The notes beneath the pieces were generated by a model that searched no databases, had not been told where the DNA came from, and was given only the letters and a program-made list of their open reading frames with translations. A stretch of DNA of 64,000 bases from Oscillospiraceae bacterium. Lineage in GTDB: Bacteria > Bacillota > Clostridia > Oscillospirales > Ruminococcaceae. Location of the stretch: NCBI GenBank assembly GCA_021200775.1, contig JAJQGB010000012.1, forward strand, positions 1 through 64,000, in the 5' to 3' direction. The translations under genes were made by a program, and so were the position numbers. The stretch's first letter is position 1; every line of letters begins with the position of its first letter. This document shows positions 8,735 through 18,153 of this stretch, in pieces.

Positions 8735-9991
8735 TTTCGCAAGCGCCCTCTGCCCAATATCTTTCCTCATATACTGATTATCAAAATGCACTTTCTCAGT
8801 CAGCCCGTAAGCCTTCTCAATCGCTTCGGGAAGGGTGTCGGCGGTCGCAGTGACTCCCAAGACCCTGCCGCCGGAAGTAACAAGCTTGCCGTCCTTCAAA
8901 GCCGCACCGGCAACATACACGTTCGGGGCGACGTCCTCTGAAATCGTGATTTCATAGCCCTTTTCGTATGAAACGGGATAGCCCTTTGAAGCCATTACTA
9001 CACAGCAGGCGCTTCCCTTAGAAAATTCGACATCGGTTTCGCTGAGAGTGCCGTTAGTGCAAGCCTGCATGATTGTGAGCAGGTCGCTCTTTAAAAGCGG
9101 CAGGACAACCTGAGTCTCCGGGTCGCCGAAGCGGCAGTTATACTCAATGACTTTTGCGCCATCGGGAGTCAGCATCAGCCCGAAGTAGAGACAGCCCTTG
9201 AAGGTGCGACCTTCCTTGTTCATAGCGTCGATGGTCGGCAGGAAAATCTTTTCCATACACTCTTTTGCTACAGCTTCCGTATAGTACGGATTCGGTGCAA
9301 TGGTTCCCATTCCGCCGGTGTTCAAACCGGTGTCGCCGTCGCCTGCTCGCTTGTGATCCATAGAAGAGACCATCGGCTTGACGACTTTGCCGTCCGTAAA
9401 CGAGAGAACCGAGACCTCGGGTCCCGTCAAAAATTCTTCAATAACGATTTCGTTTCCGCTTGCACCGAATTTCTTGTCAACCATAATCGTCTTGACGGCG
9501 TCGAGCGCCTCTTCACGAGTCATGCAGACCAAAGCTCCCTTTCCGAGAGCCAAGCCGTCGGCTTTTACAACTGTCGGGATGGGCGCAGTCTTTAAATATT
9601 CAAGAGCCTTTTCTGCATCGTCAAAGACTTCGTACTTCGCAGTCGGAATTCCGTATTTTTTCATCAGGTTCTTCGAGAAGACCTTGCTTCCCTCGATAAT
9701 GGCGGCGTTCTTCGCAGGTCCGAAGCAGGGAATCCCAGCCTCATTCAGTGCATCGACACACCCAAGCACCAACGGGTCATCCGGAGTCACAACGGCGTAG
9801 TCAATCTTCTGTTCAATCGCAAACTTCACAATCCCGTCGATATCGGTAGCCGAAATGTTGACGCACTCAGCGTCCCTAGCGATACCGCCGTTACCCGGCA
9901 GGGCATAAATCTTTTCGACATCTTTATTTTCAAGTAGCTTCTTAATAACAGCGTGCTCACGTCCGCCGGAGCCGACGACTAATAGGTTCAT
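8717..9991 (-). CDS. purD: Phosphoribosylamine-glycine ligase (GARS)
   Basis: This ATP-grasp enzyme joins glycine to phosphoribosylamine, step two of purine synthesis. It begins MNLLVVGSGGREHA, the usual N-terminus, and contains GDPETQVVLP of the ATP-grasp core. The 424-residue size is normal. The ATG at 9991 follows GGAG. The last residues TPQSA and the stop codon come from repeat copy 5, so the original C-terminus was probably replaced or extended by a few residues after ALAK. It lies between purH and purL, each gap holding a repeat. Confidence 0.96.
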   Translation of the reverse strand: MNLLVVGSGGREHAVIKKLLENKDVEKIYALPGNGGIARDAECVNISATDIDGIVKFAIEQKIDYAVVTPDDPLVLGCVDALNEAGIPCFGPAKNAAIIEGSKVFSKNLMKKYGIPTAKYEVFDDAEKALEYLKTAPIPTVVKADGLALGKGALVCMTREEALDAVKTIMVDKKFGASGNEIVIEEFLTGPEVSVLSFTDGKVVKPMVSSMDHKRAGDGDTGLNTGGMGTIAPNPYYTEAVAKECMEKIFLPTIDAMNKEGRTFKGCLYFGLMLTPDGAKVIEYNCRFGDPETQVVLPLLKSDLLTIMQACTNGTLSETDVEFSKGSACCVVMASKGYPVSYEKGYEITISEDVAPNVYVAGAALKDGKLVTSGGRVLGVTATADTLPEAIEKAYGLTEKVHFDNQYMRKDIGQRALAKTPQSA

Positions 9992-10074
9992 GGTATCTTC
10001 TCCTTTTTTCTTGATATTTCACTTCTGCCAATGCGACTTGCCTTCGGCAAGTCGGCGCCTCCCTTCGGTCGGCG

Positions 10075-10190
10075 CACCTCTCAGTCATGCTTCGCATGAC
10101 AGCTCCCCTTAAAAAGGGGAGCCTTATGTACGAGCCGCAACTGGCTCCCCTAATCTAGGGGAGCTGGCGCCCGAAGGGCGACTGAGAGGT
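10075..10190. repeat. Interspersed palindromic repeat, copy 6 (symmetric type)
   Basis: ACCTCTCAGTC..GACTGAGAGGT with two GGGGAG hairpins. Both ends carry the CAGTC-type module, so the element is nearly symmetric. It lies between purH and purD. Confidence 0.8.
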
Positions 10191-10233
10191 GCTGTGAGCC
10201 GCAGGCGAACAGCGTCGGCGAAGCCGACAAATT

Positions 10234-11418
10234 TCAGTGATGGAACAACCTCATCCCCGTAAACGCCATAACCATTCCGTACTTATTGCATCTTTCAATG
10301 CAGACGTCGTCTCTGATAGAGCCGCCGGGTTCGGCTACGTACATGACGCCGCTTCTGTGGGCACGTTCGATGTTATCGTCGAATGGGAAGAAGGCGTCGG
10401 AACCACAAGATACGCCGGTGATGGTGTCGAGGTAGGCTCTTGCCTCTTCGTCGGTGAGCGGCTCGGGCTTCGAGGTAAAGTATCTCTCCCAGACGCCGTC
10501 GGCGGTGACGTCTTCCTCATTCTTGTTGATATAGCCGTCGATGACGTTGTCACGGTCGGGTCTGCCGAGGGTATCTTTAAACGGCAGATTCAGAACCTTG
10601 TCATGCTGGCGGAGGAACCAGGTGTCTGCTTTGCCGCCGGCAAGACGTGTGCAGTGGATTCTTGACTGCTGTCCGGCGCCGACGCCGATTGCCTGTCCGT
10701 CATAGGCGTAGCAGACGGAGTTCGACTGGGTGTATTTAAGGGTAATAAGCGAGATTATCAGGTCTCTTACAGCTTCTTCCGGAAGATTCTTGTTTTCAGT
10801 TACGATATTTGAAAGAAGTTCCCTGTTGATTTCAAAGTTGTTTCTTCCCTGCTCAAAGGTGATGCCGAAGACCTGCTTGTGCTCAATCGGGTCGGGAACG
10901 TAATTCGGGTCAATCTGTACTATATTATAGTTGCCCTTCTTCTTCGACTTGAGAATCTCAAGAGCCTCGGGATCATAGCCGGGTGCGATGATTCCGTCGG
11001 AGACTTCTCTTTTTACCAAAAGTGCAGTCTTCACGTCGCAGGTATCAGAAAGCGCAACCCAATCTCCGAAGGAGCACATTCTGTCAGTTCCTCTGGCTCT
11101 TGCATAGGCACATGCAAGCGGAGACTCGTCCAAGCCCTCGATGTCATCGACGAAGCAAGCCTTTTTAAGCTTTTCCGGAAGCGGAAGTCCCACTGCCGCA
11201 CTTGTCGGGCTGACGTGCTTGAAGGATGCCGCCGCAGGGAGTCCGAGAGCTTCCTTCAGTTCTTTTACTAGCTGCCACGAGTTGAAGGCGTCAAGGAAAT
11301 TTATGTATCCCGGTCTGCCGTTTAAGATTTCAATCGGAAGGTCACTGCCGTCATGCATGAAGATTTTTGACGGCTTCTGGTTCGGGTTGCAACCGTATTT
11401 AAGTTCAAATTCTTTCAT
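10234..11418 (-). CDS. purH: AICAR transformylase, stand-alone domain
   Basis: The protein is similar to the C-terminal AICAR formyltransferase half of PurH, which formylates AICAR with 10-formyl-THF to give FAICAR. It has 394 residues and lacks the N-terminal IMP cyclohydrolase (MGS-like) domain. Visible landmarks are LKYGCNPNQKP at the start, SFKHVSPTSAAVG, and KYTQSNSVCYAYDGQAIGVG. The ATG at 11418 follows GAGGAG, while an upstream in-frame GTG overlaps that ribosome site. The missing cyclohydrolase is supplied by the gene immediately upstream (11430-12149). Eleven bases separate the two. Confidence 0.93.
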   Translation of the reverse strand: MKEFELKYGCNPNQKPSKIFMHDGSDLPIEILNGRPGYINFLDAFNSWQLVKELKEALGLPAAASFKHVSPTSAAVGLPLPEKLKKACFVDDIEGLDESPLACAYARARGTDRMCSFGDWVALSDTCDVKTALLVKREVSDGIIAPGYDPEALEILKSKKKGNYNIVQIDPNYVPDPIEHKQVFGITFEQGRNNFEINRELLSNIVTENKNLPEEAVRDLIISLITLKYTQSNSVCYAYDGQAIGVGAGQQSRIHCTRLAGGKADTWFLRQHDKVLNLPFKDTLGRPDRDNVIDGYINKNEEDVTADGVWERYFTSKPEPLTDEEARAYLDTITGVSCGSDAFFPFDDNIERAHRSGVMYVAEPGGSIRDDVCIERCNKYGMVMAFTGMRLFHH

Positions 11419-11429
11419 CTTCGGTCTCC

Positions 11430-12149
11430 TCACTTTTCGTTCTTGTTTATAAGGCGGAATTCGCTCATCTGGGTTTTCAGGTTTATGTACTCGACGTAGA
11501 GGGAAATCTTGTTTGACTCATTCAAGCCATTCCAGATCTGGTCTGCGAACTCCTCAATGCTGTTCGGGATTATGATTCTCTCCGGTTCGCCCTGGAATGT
11601 GGGAATCGGATTGCCATCTGTCACATAGGTGTGGATGAAGTGCCCGAGTCCCGGTCTGGCAGGATATGAGTAGGTGTATCTTGCGCAATCAGAGCCCTCG
11701 GCGTCAATGCTCTTTAAAATACTCATCTGGTAGGAATATTTCTTTCCGAGCTCCAGCATTGCGCTGATTCTGGGAGTCCAGTTAGGAGAATCGGGCTCAA
11801 ACTCTCTTGATTCAAGAGCCTTTGAAAAGCTCTTCCCGGCTTTCAGACCGTCGATGATGGTGTCCGTCTGGTCGCCGTTTGTGACGACTACCTTGTTCTG
11901 GAAGCTCCTCACTGCCGCATAGATAATCAGGCTCGGGTCCTCGACCAAAGATGCGTCAAACGGCTCGGTGAAGAGCTCGCCGTCACGGATGGTGAAAACA
12001 CGGTTGCGGGAGTTTGCGCTTCTTCCCATGATGAAATAGGCAAAAACTGCGTTCTCGGCGTCTTCACTCAGTCCGACGCAGATTCCACGCCCGACATAAG
12101 GGTTTCCGTTAATTCTGTCGTAAATCGACTTCTTTTCGTAAATATCCAT
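11430..12149 (-). CDS. purO: IMP cyclohydrolase, PurO type
   Basis: This 239-residue protein resembles the archaeal-type IMP cyclohydrolase family (PurO, IMP_cyclohyd). It would close FAICAR to IMP, the last step of the pathway. Recognisable parts are NPYVGRGICVG near residue 16, MGRSANSRNRVF near residue 41 and TYSYPARPGLGHFIHTYV. It sits directly before the cyclohydrolase-less AICAR transformylase, so the two together replace bifunctional PurH. Its start overlaps the purN stop by one base (TAATG), so the genes are coupled. Confidence 0.88.
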   Translation of the reverse strand: MDIYEKKSIYDRINGNPYVGRGICVGLSEDAENAVFAYFIMGRSANSRNRVFTIRDGELFTEPFDASLVEDPSLIIYAAVRSFQNKVVVTNGDQTDTIIDGLKAGKSFSKALESREFEPDSPNWTPRISAMLELGKKYSYQMSILKSIDAEGSDCARYTYSYPARPGLGHFIHTYVTDGNPIPTFQGEPERIIIPNSIEEFADQIWNGLNESNKISLYVEYINLKTQMSEFRLINKNEK

Positions 12150-12781
12150 TACTTCTGCTCCTTACTATCCATAATCTCTTTTGAAACAAGTTCAGCCGCC
12201 TCGGGAAGAAGCTTCCATTCCGCTTCCTGCATGACCCGAAGCTGTAACGATTCCGGAGTGTCGTCCGGATTTATATAAACGGCTTTCTGAAGGATTATCT
12301 CCCCGCCGTCGGGAATCTCGTTGACAAAGTGAACCGTCGCACCGGTGACCTTGACGCCACGTGCTAAAGCCGCTTCGTGAACCTTCAGCCCATAATATCC
12401 CTGCCCGCAGAAGGACGGAATCAGCGACGGGTGAATGTTGATAATCCGTCTTGGGTATCTCTTCGTGAAGTCTTCGGATAAAATACTCAAAAATCCCGCA
12501 AGAATTATGATTTCGGCACCCGATTCGTCAAGAAGTTCGACAATCTTCGACTCGAACGCTTCCTGCGTCATCTCTTTTTTCGGGACGGCAACTCCACGGA
12601 TTCCGGCTTTTTTGGCTCTTTCCAAAGCATAGGCTTCACGGTTGCTGGCAATGACGATTACAATCTCGCCGCTTTTGATGACCGAGCCTTGCGCATCTAT
12701 AAGCGCCTGCAGATTGGTTCCTCCGCCGGAAACGAGAACCGCAATTTTAGTTCTCTTAGCTTGCGAAGCATGCTGTGGCAT
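12149..12781 (-). CDS. purN: Phosphoribosylglycinamide formyltransferase (folate-dependent)
   Basis: PurN transfers a formyl group from 10-formyl-THF to GAR, step three of purine synthesis. The 210-residue protein has the N-terminal loop VSGGGTNLQAL, the catalytic region NIHPSLIPSF and the conserved HFVNEIPDGG with the key Asp. The start at 12781 lies one base after the purM stop, with GAGGT about nine bases upstream. It overlaps purO by one base. Confidence 0.96.
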   Translation of the reverse strand: MPQHASQAKRTKIAVLVSGGGTNLQALIDAQGSVIKSGEIVIVIASNREAYALERAKKAGIRGVAVPKKEMTQEAFESKIVELLDESGAEIIILAGFLSILSEDFTKRYPRRIINIHPSLIPSFCGQGYYGLKVHEAALARGVKVTGATVHFVNEIPDGGEIILQKAVYINPDDTPESLQLRVMQEAEWKLLPEAAELVSKEIMDSKEQK

Positions 12782-12782
12782 A

Positions 12783-13826
12783 TCAGACTACCTCAATCTT
12801 TCTTTCCGACTTTACAATCTTGCCGATGACATATGCGTCCTCGCCCTCTTCGCTGAGGATTCGGAGAGCTTCGCCCTCGTCTTCCTTCGCAACAACGATG
12901 CTCATTCCGACACCCATGTTGAATGTGTTGAACATGTCACGTTCGGAGATTCTGCCCTTGTCGGCGATGAGGTCGAATATAGGAGGAATCCTGACAGCCG
13001 ATTTCTCGATAAGAGCGCAATAGCCGTCGGGAATACTTCTCGGGATATTTTCATAGAATCCGCCGCCGGTGATGTGGGAAATGCCCTTGACTTTTACGCT
13101 TTCAAGAAGCTTCAGAACCGGCTTGACATAGATTTTTGTGGGGGTGAGAAGAGTCTCGCCAATCGACTTTCCGCCGAGCTCATCTAACGGCGTCTTGATG
13201 TCGGCGGTCTCGACATTAAGAACCTTTCTTACAAGCGAGAAGCCGTTTGAGTGGACTCCGCTTGACGGAAGAGCGATGATGACGTCTCCCTCAGCCATTG
13301 TGGAACGGTCGATAATCTTCTCTTTATCTACAATGCCTACCGCAAAGCCTGCAAGGTCGTACTCATAAGCCTTGTAGAAGCCGGGCATTTCGGCAGTTTC
13401 GCCGCCGATTAAAGCCGCACCCGACTGAACACAGCCGTCGCAGATTCCTCCGACGATGGAGGCAATCTTCTCAGGATAGTTCTTCCCACAGGCGATGTAG
13501 TCAAGGAAGAATAAGGGTTTTGCACCACAGCAGATGATGTCGTTCACGCACATAGCGACGCAGTCGATGCCGACAGTGTCGTGCTTGTCCATGAGGAACG
13601 CAATCTTCAATTTGGTTCCGACACCGTCGGTGCCGCTGACTAATACCGGGTGCTTCATCCCTTCGGTATTAAGCTCGAACAGTCCGCCAAAATCCCCGAT
13701 ACCGGAGCAAACTCCCTCGGTAACGGTTCTTGCAATGTGCTTTTTCATAAGCTCGACAGCCTTGTAACCGGCGGTAATGTCAACCCCCGCCGCAGCGTAG
13801 CTTTCGGAACGTGATATGTCGTTCAT
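12783..13826 (-). CDS. purM: Phosphoribosylformylglycinamidine cyclo-ligase (AIR synthase)
   Basis: PurM closes FGAM to AIR with ATP, step five of purine synthesis. The 347-residue product has the AIRS-family glycine loop [14 protein letters not shown], the conserved [11 protein letters not shown] and the later [13 protein letters not shown]. The ATG at 13826 follows GGAG. It lies between purF and purN. A repeat element occupies the gap to purF. Confidence 0.97.
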   Translation of the reverse strand: MNDISRSESYAAAGVDITAGYKAVELMKKHIARTVTEGVCSGIGDFGGLFELNTEGMKHPVLVSGTDGVGTKLKIAFLMDKHDTVGIDCVAMCVNDIICCGAKPLFFLDYIACGKNYPEKIASIVGGICDGCVQSGAALIGGETAEMPGFYKAYEYDLAGFAVGIVDKEKIIDRSTMAEGDVIIALPSSGVHSNGFSLVRKVLNVETADIKTPLDELGGKSIGETLLTPTKIYVKPVLKLLESVKVKGISHITGGGFYENIPRSIPDGYCALIEKSAVRIPPIFDLIADKGRISERDMFNTFNMGVGMSIVVAKEDEGEALRILSEEGEDAYVIGKIVKSERKIEVV

Positions 13827-13899
13827 AATGATTCTCCTTCTATAGTTTTGTGGTTAGTTGTCGGTGCTTCGCACCGACGCGCCTCCCTTCGATCGGCGC

Positions 13900-14050
13900 A
13901 CCTCTCAGTCGCGGAGTTTGCGAAGCAAATCTCCCGAAGTTCGCTTGCGAACTTCTTGACAGCTCCCCTAAATTAGGGGAGCCTTGTTGCGGAATCACCA
14001 CTGGCTCCCCTTGATAAGGGGAGCTGTCAGCCGTAGGCTGACTGAGAGGT
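13900..14050. repeat. Interspersed palindromic repeat, copy 7 (symmetric type)
   Basis: ACCTCTCAGTC..GACTGAGAGGT with two GGGGAG hairpins, lying in the purF-purM gap. Short GC-rich mini-hairpins such as GGTGCTTCGCACC flank it. Confidence 0.8.
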
Positions 14051-14095
14051 GTGCGAGCCCGCAGGGCGAGCACGAATTTCGCCGGAGGCGAAATT

Positions 14096-15520
14096 CTATT
14101 CTTTGCCATCCCAGCAATAAGTGCAAATCTCGTCTCTCGGAATCCCGATTGCCTCACAAAGTCCATCCAGCGTCTGGAATTCCAGCGTCGAAAAGTGGAG
14201 TTTATCGCAGACAGCTTGTCTGAAATTCCTGCCACGCTCGGTGGTCGGGTCGCTGTATTCTTCAAGGTGGTTGAAGCCTTCTTCGCCTTCGATTTCCATG
14301 ATAGTCGAGCGTGTGATGAGCTCCATGTCGCTTGTGGAACGGGAGAAGGCGAGGTATTTGCAACCGTACATAATCGGCGGGCAGGCTGAGCGCATATGGA
14401 CGCTCTTGGCGCCGTTCGCATAGAGGAACTCGACCGTCTCTCTGAGCTGTGTGCCACGTACAATCGAATCGTCGACGAAGAGCAAATCCTTCCCACGAAT
14501 CAGCTCGTGCACGGGAATCTGTTTCATCTTCGCAACTGTATTTCTCTCCGACTGTTCCGCCGGCATGAAGCTTCGGGGCCAGGTCGGAGTGTATTTTATA
14601 AACGGTCTTGCGAACGGGACTCCGCTTTCTCTGGCATAGCCGATTGCATGTGGCGTTCCCGAATCAGGGACTCCGCCGACGTAATCAATATCGGGGAGCT
14701 TGCCGCTGTTTTTATCGTTATCAGCCATGATTTCGCCGTTGCGGTACCTCATCATCTCGACGTTCACGCCTTCATACGAAGAGGTCGGATAGCCGTAGTA
14801 GGACCATAAGAACGCACAGATTCTCTTTTTCTTTTCGGGAGCCTTCAGGACATTCACGCCGTCGTGGGTAATCTCCACAATCTCGCCGGGACCGAGCTCT
14901 CTGAGCGTCGTGTACCCGAGCTTCATATAGGCGAAATCTTCAAAAGAAACGCAGTAGCCGTGCGGGTTCTGCCCGATTGAAACGGGAAGTCTTCCGTACT
15001 TGTCCCGAGCCGCAATTATGTTGCCGCCGTCTTTTAAGATAAGTATCGACGCCGTGCCGCTGATTTCGCTCTGGGCAAACGCAATTCCCTCTTCAAAAGT
15101 CGACTTCTGGTTGATGAGAGCCGCAATAAGCTCGGTAGAATTTATCTTGCCGCCGGTCATTGCGTTGAACTGCCCGCCGGTGTTCGAGAAATACTTGTCC
15201 ATAATCTCGTCGATATTGTTGATTATTCCGACGATGCAGATGGCGTATGTACCGAGCCTCGAACGGATGAGAAGCGGCTGAGGGTCGCTGTCGTTGATGC
15301 AACCGATTGCCGATGTTCCTTTCATCTCGCTGAAAATGTGCTCGAACTTCGTCCGGAAAGGTGAATTTCCGATGTGGTGAATGCTTCTCTGAAGACCGAT
15401 TCCGGGGTCGTATGCCGCTATGCCTCCGCTTTTTGTTCCCAGGTGGGAGTGGTAGTCGGTTCCGTAGAACACGTCTTCAAGTGCGTACTCGTTTCCAATT
15501 GCTCCGAAAAATCCGCCCAT
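14096..15520 (-). CDS. purF: PurF-like amidophosphoribosyltransferase lacking the N-terminal Cys nucleophile
   Basis: PurF makes phosphoribosylamine from PRPP and glutamine, the first step of purine synthesis. The 474-residue protein has both halves: an Ntn-hydrolase-like N-terminal part (HSHLGTKSGG, DKYGRLPVSIG) and a phosphoribosyltransferase part with the PRPP motif LLFVDDSIVRGTQ. Canonical PurF starts with Met-Cys, and that Cys is the glutaminase nucleophile; here the protein starts MGGFFGAIG. The ATG at 15520 follows AAAGGAG and no alternative start restores a Cys. It may use free ammonia, or be a regulatory paralogue (inference). A C-terminal CTYC pair, as in Fe-S cluster PurF proteins, is present. 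It lies between purE and purM. Confidence 0.88.
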   Translation of the reverse strand: MGGFFGAIGNEYALEDVFYGTDYHSHLGTKSGGIAAYDPGIGLQRSIHHIGNSPFRTKFEHIFSEMKGTSAIGCINDSDPQPLLIRSRLGTYAICIVGIINNIDEIMDKYFSNTGGQFNAMTGGKINSTELIAALINQKSTFEEGIAFAQSEISGTASILILKDGGNIIAARDKYGRLPVSIGQNPHGYCVSFEDFAYMKLGYTTLRELGPGEIVEITHDGVNVLKAPEKKKRICAFLWSYYGYPTSSYEGVNVEMMRYRNGEIMADNDKNSGKLPDIDYVGGVPDSGTPHAIGYARESGVPFARPFIKYTPTWPRSFMPAEQSERNTVAKMKQIPVHELIRGKDLLFVDDSIVRGTQLRETVEFLYANGAKSVHMRSACPPIMYGCKYLAFSRSTSDMELITRSTIMEIEGEEGFNHLEEYSDPTTERGRNFRQAVCDKLHFSTLEFQTLDGLCEAIGIPRDEICTYCWDGKE

Positions 15521-15537
15521 AAATGCTCCTTTCTATA

Positions 15538-16029
15538 TTAAAGCAATTTCTCCTGAACTGACCTGTCTTTCTCCAAAACTTTCTTCTTATCAGATTCTCT
15601 TTTTGCCTTTAGTTTCTGTGAGAGCTCCCCGTCGGAAAGCGCCAGCATCTCAGCGGCTAACAAAGCCGCATTGGCTCCGCCGCCGATTGCAACGGTAGCA
15701 ACGGGAATCCCAGACGGCATCATGACGGTTGACAGAAGCGCATCCATGCCGTCAAGGACGCTCGACTTGCAGGGAACGCCGATAACCGGAAGCGTGGTGC
15801 TTGCGGCGATGACGCCGCCCAAATGTGCCGCCATTCCGGCAATCGAAATGATAACCCCGAAGCCGTTTTCTTCGGCATTAAGTGCAAACTCCCTTGCCTC
15901 ATCCGGTGTCCGGTGTGCCGAATAAACATGCACCTCGTAAGGGATTTCAAATTCTTTCAGGACTGCAACAGCCTTCTCCGCAACCGGCAAATCGCTGTCA
16001 CTGCCCATTATTATTCCTACCTTCTTCAT
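15538..16029 (-). CDS. purE: N5-carboxyaminoimidazole ribonucleotide mutase
   Basis: Class I PurE moves the carboxyl group of N5-CAIR to give CAIR. The product from the ATG at 16029 is 163 residues, the usual length, with GSDSDLPV, VYSAHRTPDEA and AGMAAHLGGV. GGAGGT lies about nine bases upstream. The frame continues upstream to 16113, but only through TGTACAAT repeats. It is the first gene of the pur set. Neither purK, which would make its substrate, nor purC, which uses its product, is in the window. Confidence 0.95.
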   Translation of the reverse strand: MKKVGIIMGSDSDLPVAEKAVAVLKEFEIPYEVHVYSAHRTPDEAREFALNAEENGFGVIISIAGMAAHLGGVIAASTTLPVIGVPCKSSVLDGMDALLSTVMMPSGIPVATVAIGGGANAALLAAEMLALSDGELSQKLKAKRESDKKKVLEKDRSVQEKLL

Positions 16030-16084
16030 CACTTTGTACCTCCGAAACTTTTTGATTCTGTAAGCAATATGCACTAAGGATTTA

Positions 16085-16246
16085 ATGTACAATGTAAAAT
16101 GTACAATGTACAATGGTTGAGTCGGCTGTCGCCGACAATTTAAATTTGTACAGATGGCAAACTTTCACATTACACAAAGAGCCCTAAATCCGTCTTGCGT
16201 AGCAAGACACTTTCATTGTACATTGTACATTGTACATTGTACATTT
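16085..16246. repeat. Two facing TGTACAAT repeat clusters
   Basis: ATGTACAATGTA-type units lie at 16085-16113, and the inverted form CATTGTACATTG lies at 16213-16246 right after the pyrB stop codon. The clusters could pair as one long hairpin in the pyrB-purE gap. A third cluster is at 31441-31472. I saw no convincing promoter here, so pur transcription may depend on read-through from pyr. Confidence 0.6.
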
Positions 16247-17335
16247 TTACTCCGCCCGTGTCTCGCAATACCTGCATCTCCAGATATTATTCTCTTTATC
16301 CGTCAGCTTGAACTGTTGCGGCAATTCCTGCTCGGTTGAGGTTATGCACCTCGAATTGCGGCAAACAAATCTGTCGGTGATGATTTCCTCTGCCTGCTCC
16401 TGCGGCTCGTTGACGTCGTTTTCGATGAGCCCTAAGAGCTTCATTATCAGCGCCATTCGGATGTATCGCCCATTTCTCGCCTGCTTGAAGTAGCAGGCAC
16501 GTGGGTCGTCGTCGACGGCGACCGAAATCTCGTTTACTCTCGGAAGCGGATGCAGGACTATCATGTCTTTCTTTGCAAGCGCCATCTTCTCGTGAGTTAA
16601 AATATATGAGTCTTTGAGCCTGAAATACTCGTCCTCGCTTACAAAACGCTCTTTTTGTATTCTCGTCATGTACAAAATATCGAGCTCGCCGATTACTTCT
16701 TCCAAAGACTTACTCTCGTAGTACTCAAAGCCCTTGTTGATAATGTACTTGCCCTTGACGAAGTACGGAAGTCTCAGCTCTTCGGGCGAAACCAGGACGA
16801 ACTTGATTCCTAGGTATCTTGACATCGCCGAAATCAGGGAGTGAACGGTTCTTCCGAACCGCAAATCTCCGCAAAGCCCGACAGTCAGGTTGTCGAACCT
16901 GCCCATTTCGTGGCGGATTGTCATAAGGTCTGTAAGCGTCTGCGTCGGGTGATAGTGCCCGCCGTCGCCGGCGTTGATAACCGGAACTGACGAATGCATT
17001 GCGGCGACAATCGGTGCGCCCTCCTTCGGGTGACGCATTGCGATTATATCCGAGTAGCCACTGACCATAACCGCCGTGTCTGCGACGCTTTCGCCCTTTG
17101 CCGCAGAGCTCGAAGACTGCTCCGAGAAGCCTAACACTTCTCCTCCGAGAGACAGCATAGCCGACTCAAAGCTGAGCCTTGTTCTTGTCGACGGCTCATA
17201 GAAGAGTGTCGCAAGGATTTTACTGTGGCAGACGTCGCCATAGTCGGCTGGGTGCAATATAATATCGTCCGCTACTTCTATAAGCTTGTCGATTTCAGCT
17301 GTCGACAAATCCAGGATGTTGATAAGATGCCTCAT
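16247..17335 (-). CDS. pyrB: Aspartate carbamoyltransferase with fused PyrI-type zinc domain
   Basis: The first 305 or so residues are a catalytic ATCase chain, which makes carbamoyl aspartate: [12 protein letters not shown] near residue 46, HPTQTLTD, and HPLPRVNE. The protein is 362 residues, about 55 longer than PyrB. The extra C-terminus has Cys325, Cys330, Cys354 and Cys357. This 5-24-3 spacing is identical to that of the four zinc-binding Cys of E. coli PyrI (109, 114, 138, 141). The nucleotide-binding half of PyrI is absent. The start overlaps the pyrE stop as ATGA. The fused domain may hold the trimers together without CTP/ATP control (inference). Confidence 0.95.
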   Translation of the reverse strand: MRHLINILDLSTAEIDKLIEVADDIILHPADYGDVCHSKILATLFYEPSTRTRLSFESAMLSLGGEVLGFSEQSSSSAAKGESVADTAVMVSGYSDIIAMRHPKEGAPIVAAMHSSVPVINAGDGGHYHPTQTLTDLMTIRHEMGRFDNLTVGLCGDLRFGRTVHSLISAMSRYLGIKFVLVSPEELRLPYFVKGKYIINKGFEYYESKSLEEVIGELDILYMTRIQKERFVSEDEYFRLKDSYILTHEKMALAKKDMIVLHPLPRVNEISVAVDDDPRACYFKQARNGRYIRMALIMKLLGLIENDVNEPQEQAEEIITDRFVCRNSRCITSTEQELPQQFKLTDKENNIWRCRYCETRAE

Positions 17336-17988
17336 CTTTTCGCTCCGTTAATCTTCAGATAATTCCTGATTCTCTCTACATTCTCAGTGTTTGCGGGATT
17401 CTCATCTAAATATTCGATAATATCGTAGACGTCGACTACAGAATAAACCGGGAAGCCGAATTCCGATTCGATTTCGGACATAGCGCTGGCGTCCGTCTTG
17501 CCCTTTTCTCCTCTGTCGACCATGATTATGACTGCGGCGACCTTGATTCCGTCTATTTTAGACAGAATCTCCATACTCTCTCTTATCGCCGTGCCTGCGG
17601 TGATGACGTCCTCGACGATTACTACTTCCTCACCGGGCTGGGGCTTGTAGCCGACGATGGTTCCGCCCTCGCCGTGGTCTTTTACCTCTTTACGATTGAA
17701 GAAGAACGGCAAATCGAGCCCTTTCCCGGCAAGCGCCACCGACGCCGAAACCGCAATCGGGATGCCCTTGTAGGCAGGACCGTAAAGGACGGTCTTGCGG
17801 TCGCCCAGCTTTTCAAGATAGGTCTTCGCATAAAACTCGCCCAATTTCGAGATTTCCTCGCCGGTCTTAATCTCTCCGGCATTGATGAAATAGGGAATCT
17901 TGCGTCCGCTTTTTGCGGTGAAATCGCCGAACTTCAGCACTCCGGCAGATTCAAGAAATTCTATAAAATCGTGTTTGTATTGGTGCAT
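17332..17988 (-). CDS. pyrE: Orotate phosphoribosyltransferase
   Basis: PyrE joins orotate to PRPP to give OMP. The 218-residue product has [12 protein letters not shown] and the PRPP-binding motif [16 protein letters not shown]. The ATG at 17988 follows AAGGAG. It overlaps pyrB by four bases (ATGA), while a repeat element separates it from pyrF upstream. Confidence 0.97.
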   Translation of the reverse strand: MHQYKHDFIEFLESAGVLKFGDFTAKSGRKIPYFINAGEIKTGEEISKLGEFYAKTYLEKLGDRKTVLYGPAYKGIPIAVSASVALAGKGLDLPFFFNRKEVKDHGEGGTIVGYKPQPGEEVVIVEDVITAGTAIRESMEILSKIDGIKVAAVIIMVDRGEKGKTDASAMSEIESEFGFPVYSVVDVYDIIEYLDENPANTENVERIRNYLKINGAKR

Positions 17989-18007
17989 ATTATTACTCCT
18001 TCCGGAA

Positions 18008-18145
18008 ACCCCTCCACCACCGCCTTCGGCGGCGGTTCCCCTCCCCTTTCAGGGGAGGCTTTTTCTGCTTCTATCAGAAGCTTTTGGGAGAGGCAGTTAT
18101 AGGCTCCCCTGAAAGGGGAGCTGTCAGCGAAGCTGACTGAGGGGT
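18008..18145 (+). repeat. Interspersed palindromic repeat, copy 8
   Basis: ACCCCTCC..GAGGGGT element in the pyrF-pyrE gap, ending eight bases before the pyrF stop codon. Confidence 0.85.
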
Positions 18146-18153
18146 TTCCCCGA

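Noticed and set aside
16030-16246. A purine riboswitch or PurR box before purE
   Set aside because: I see only TGTACAAT repeats here, with no guanine-riboswitch core or convincing promoter.
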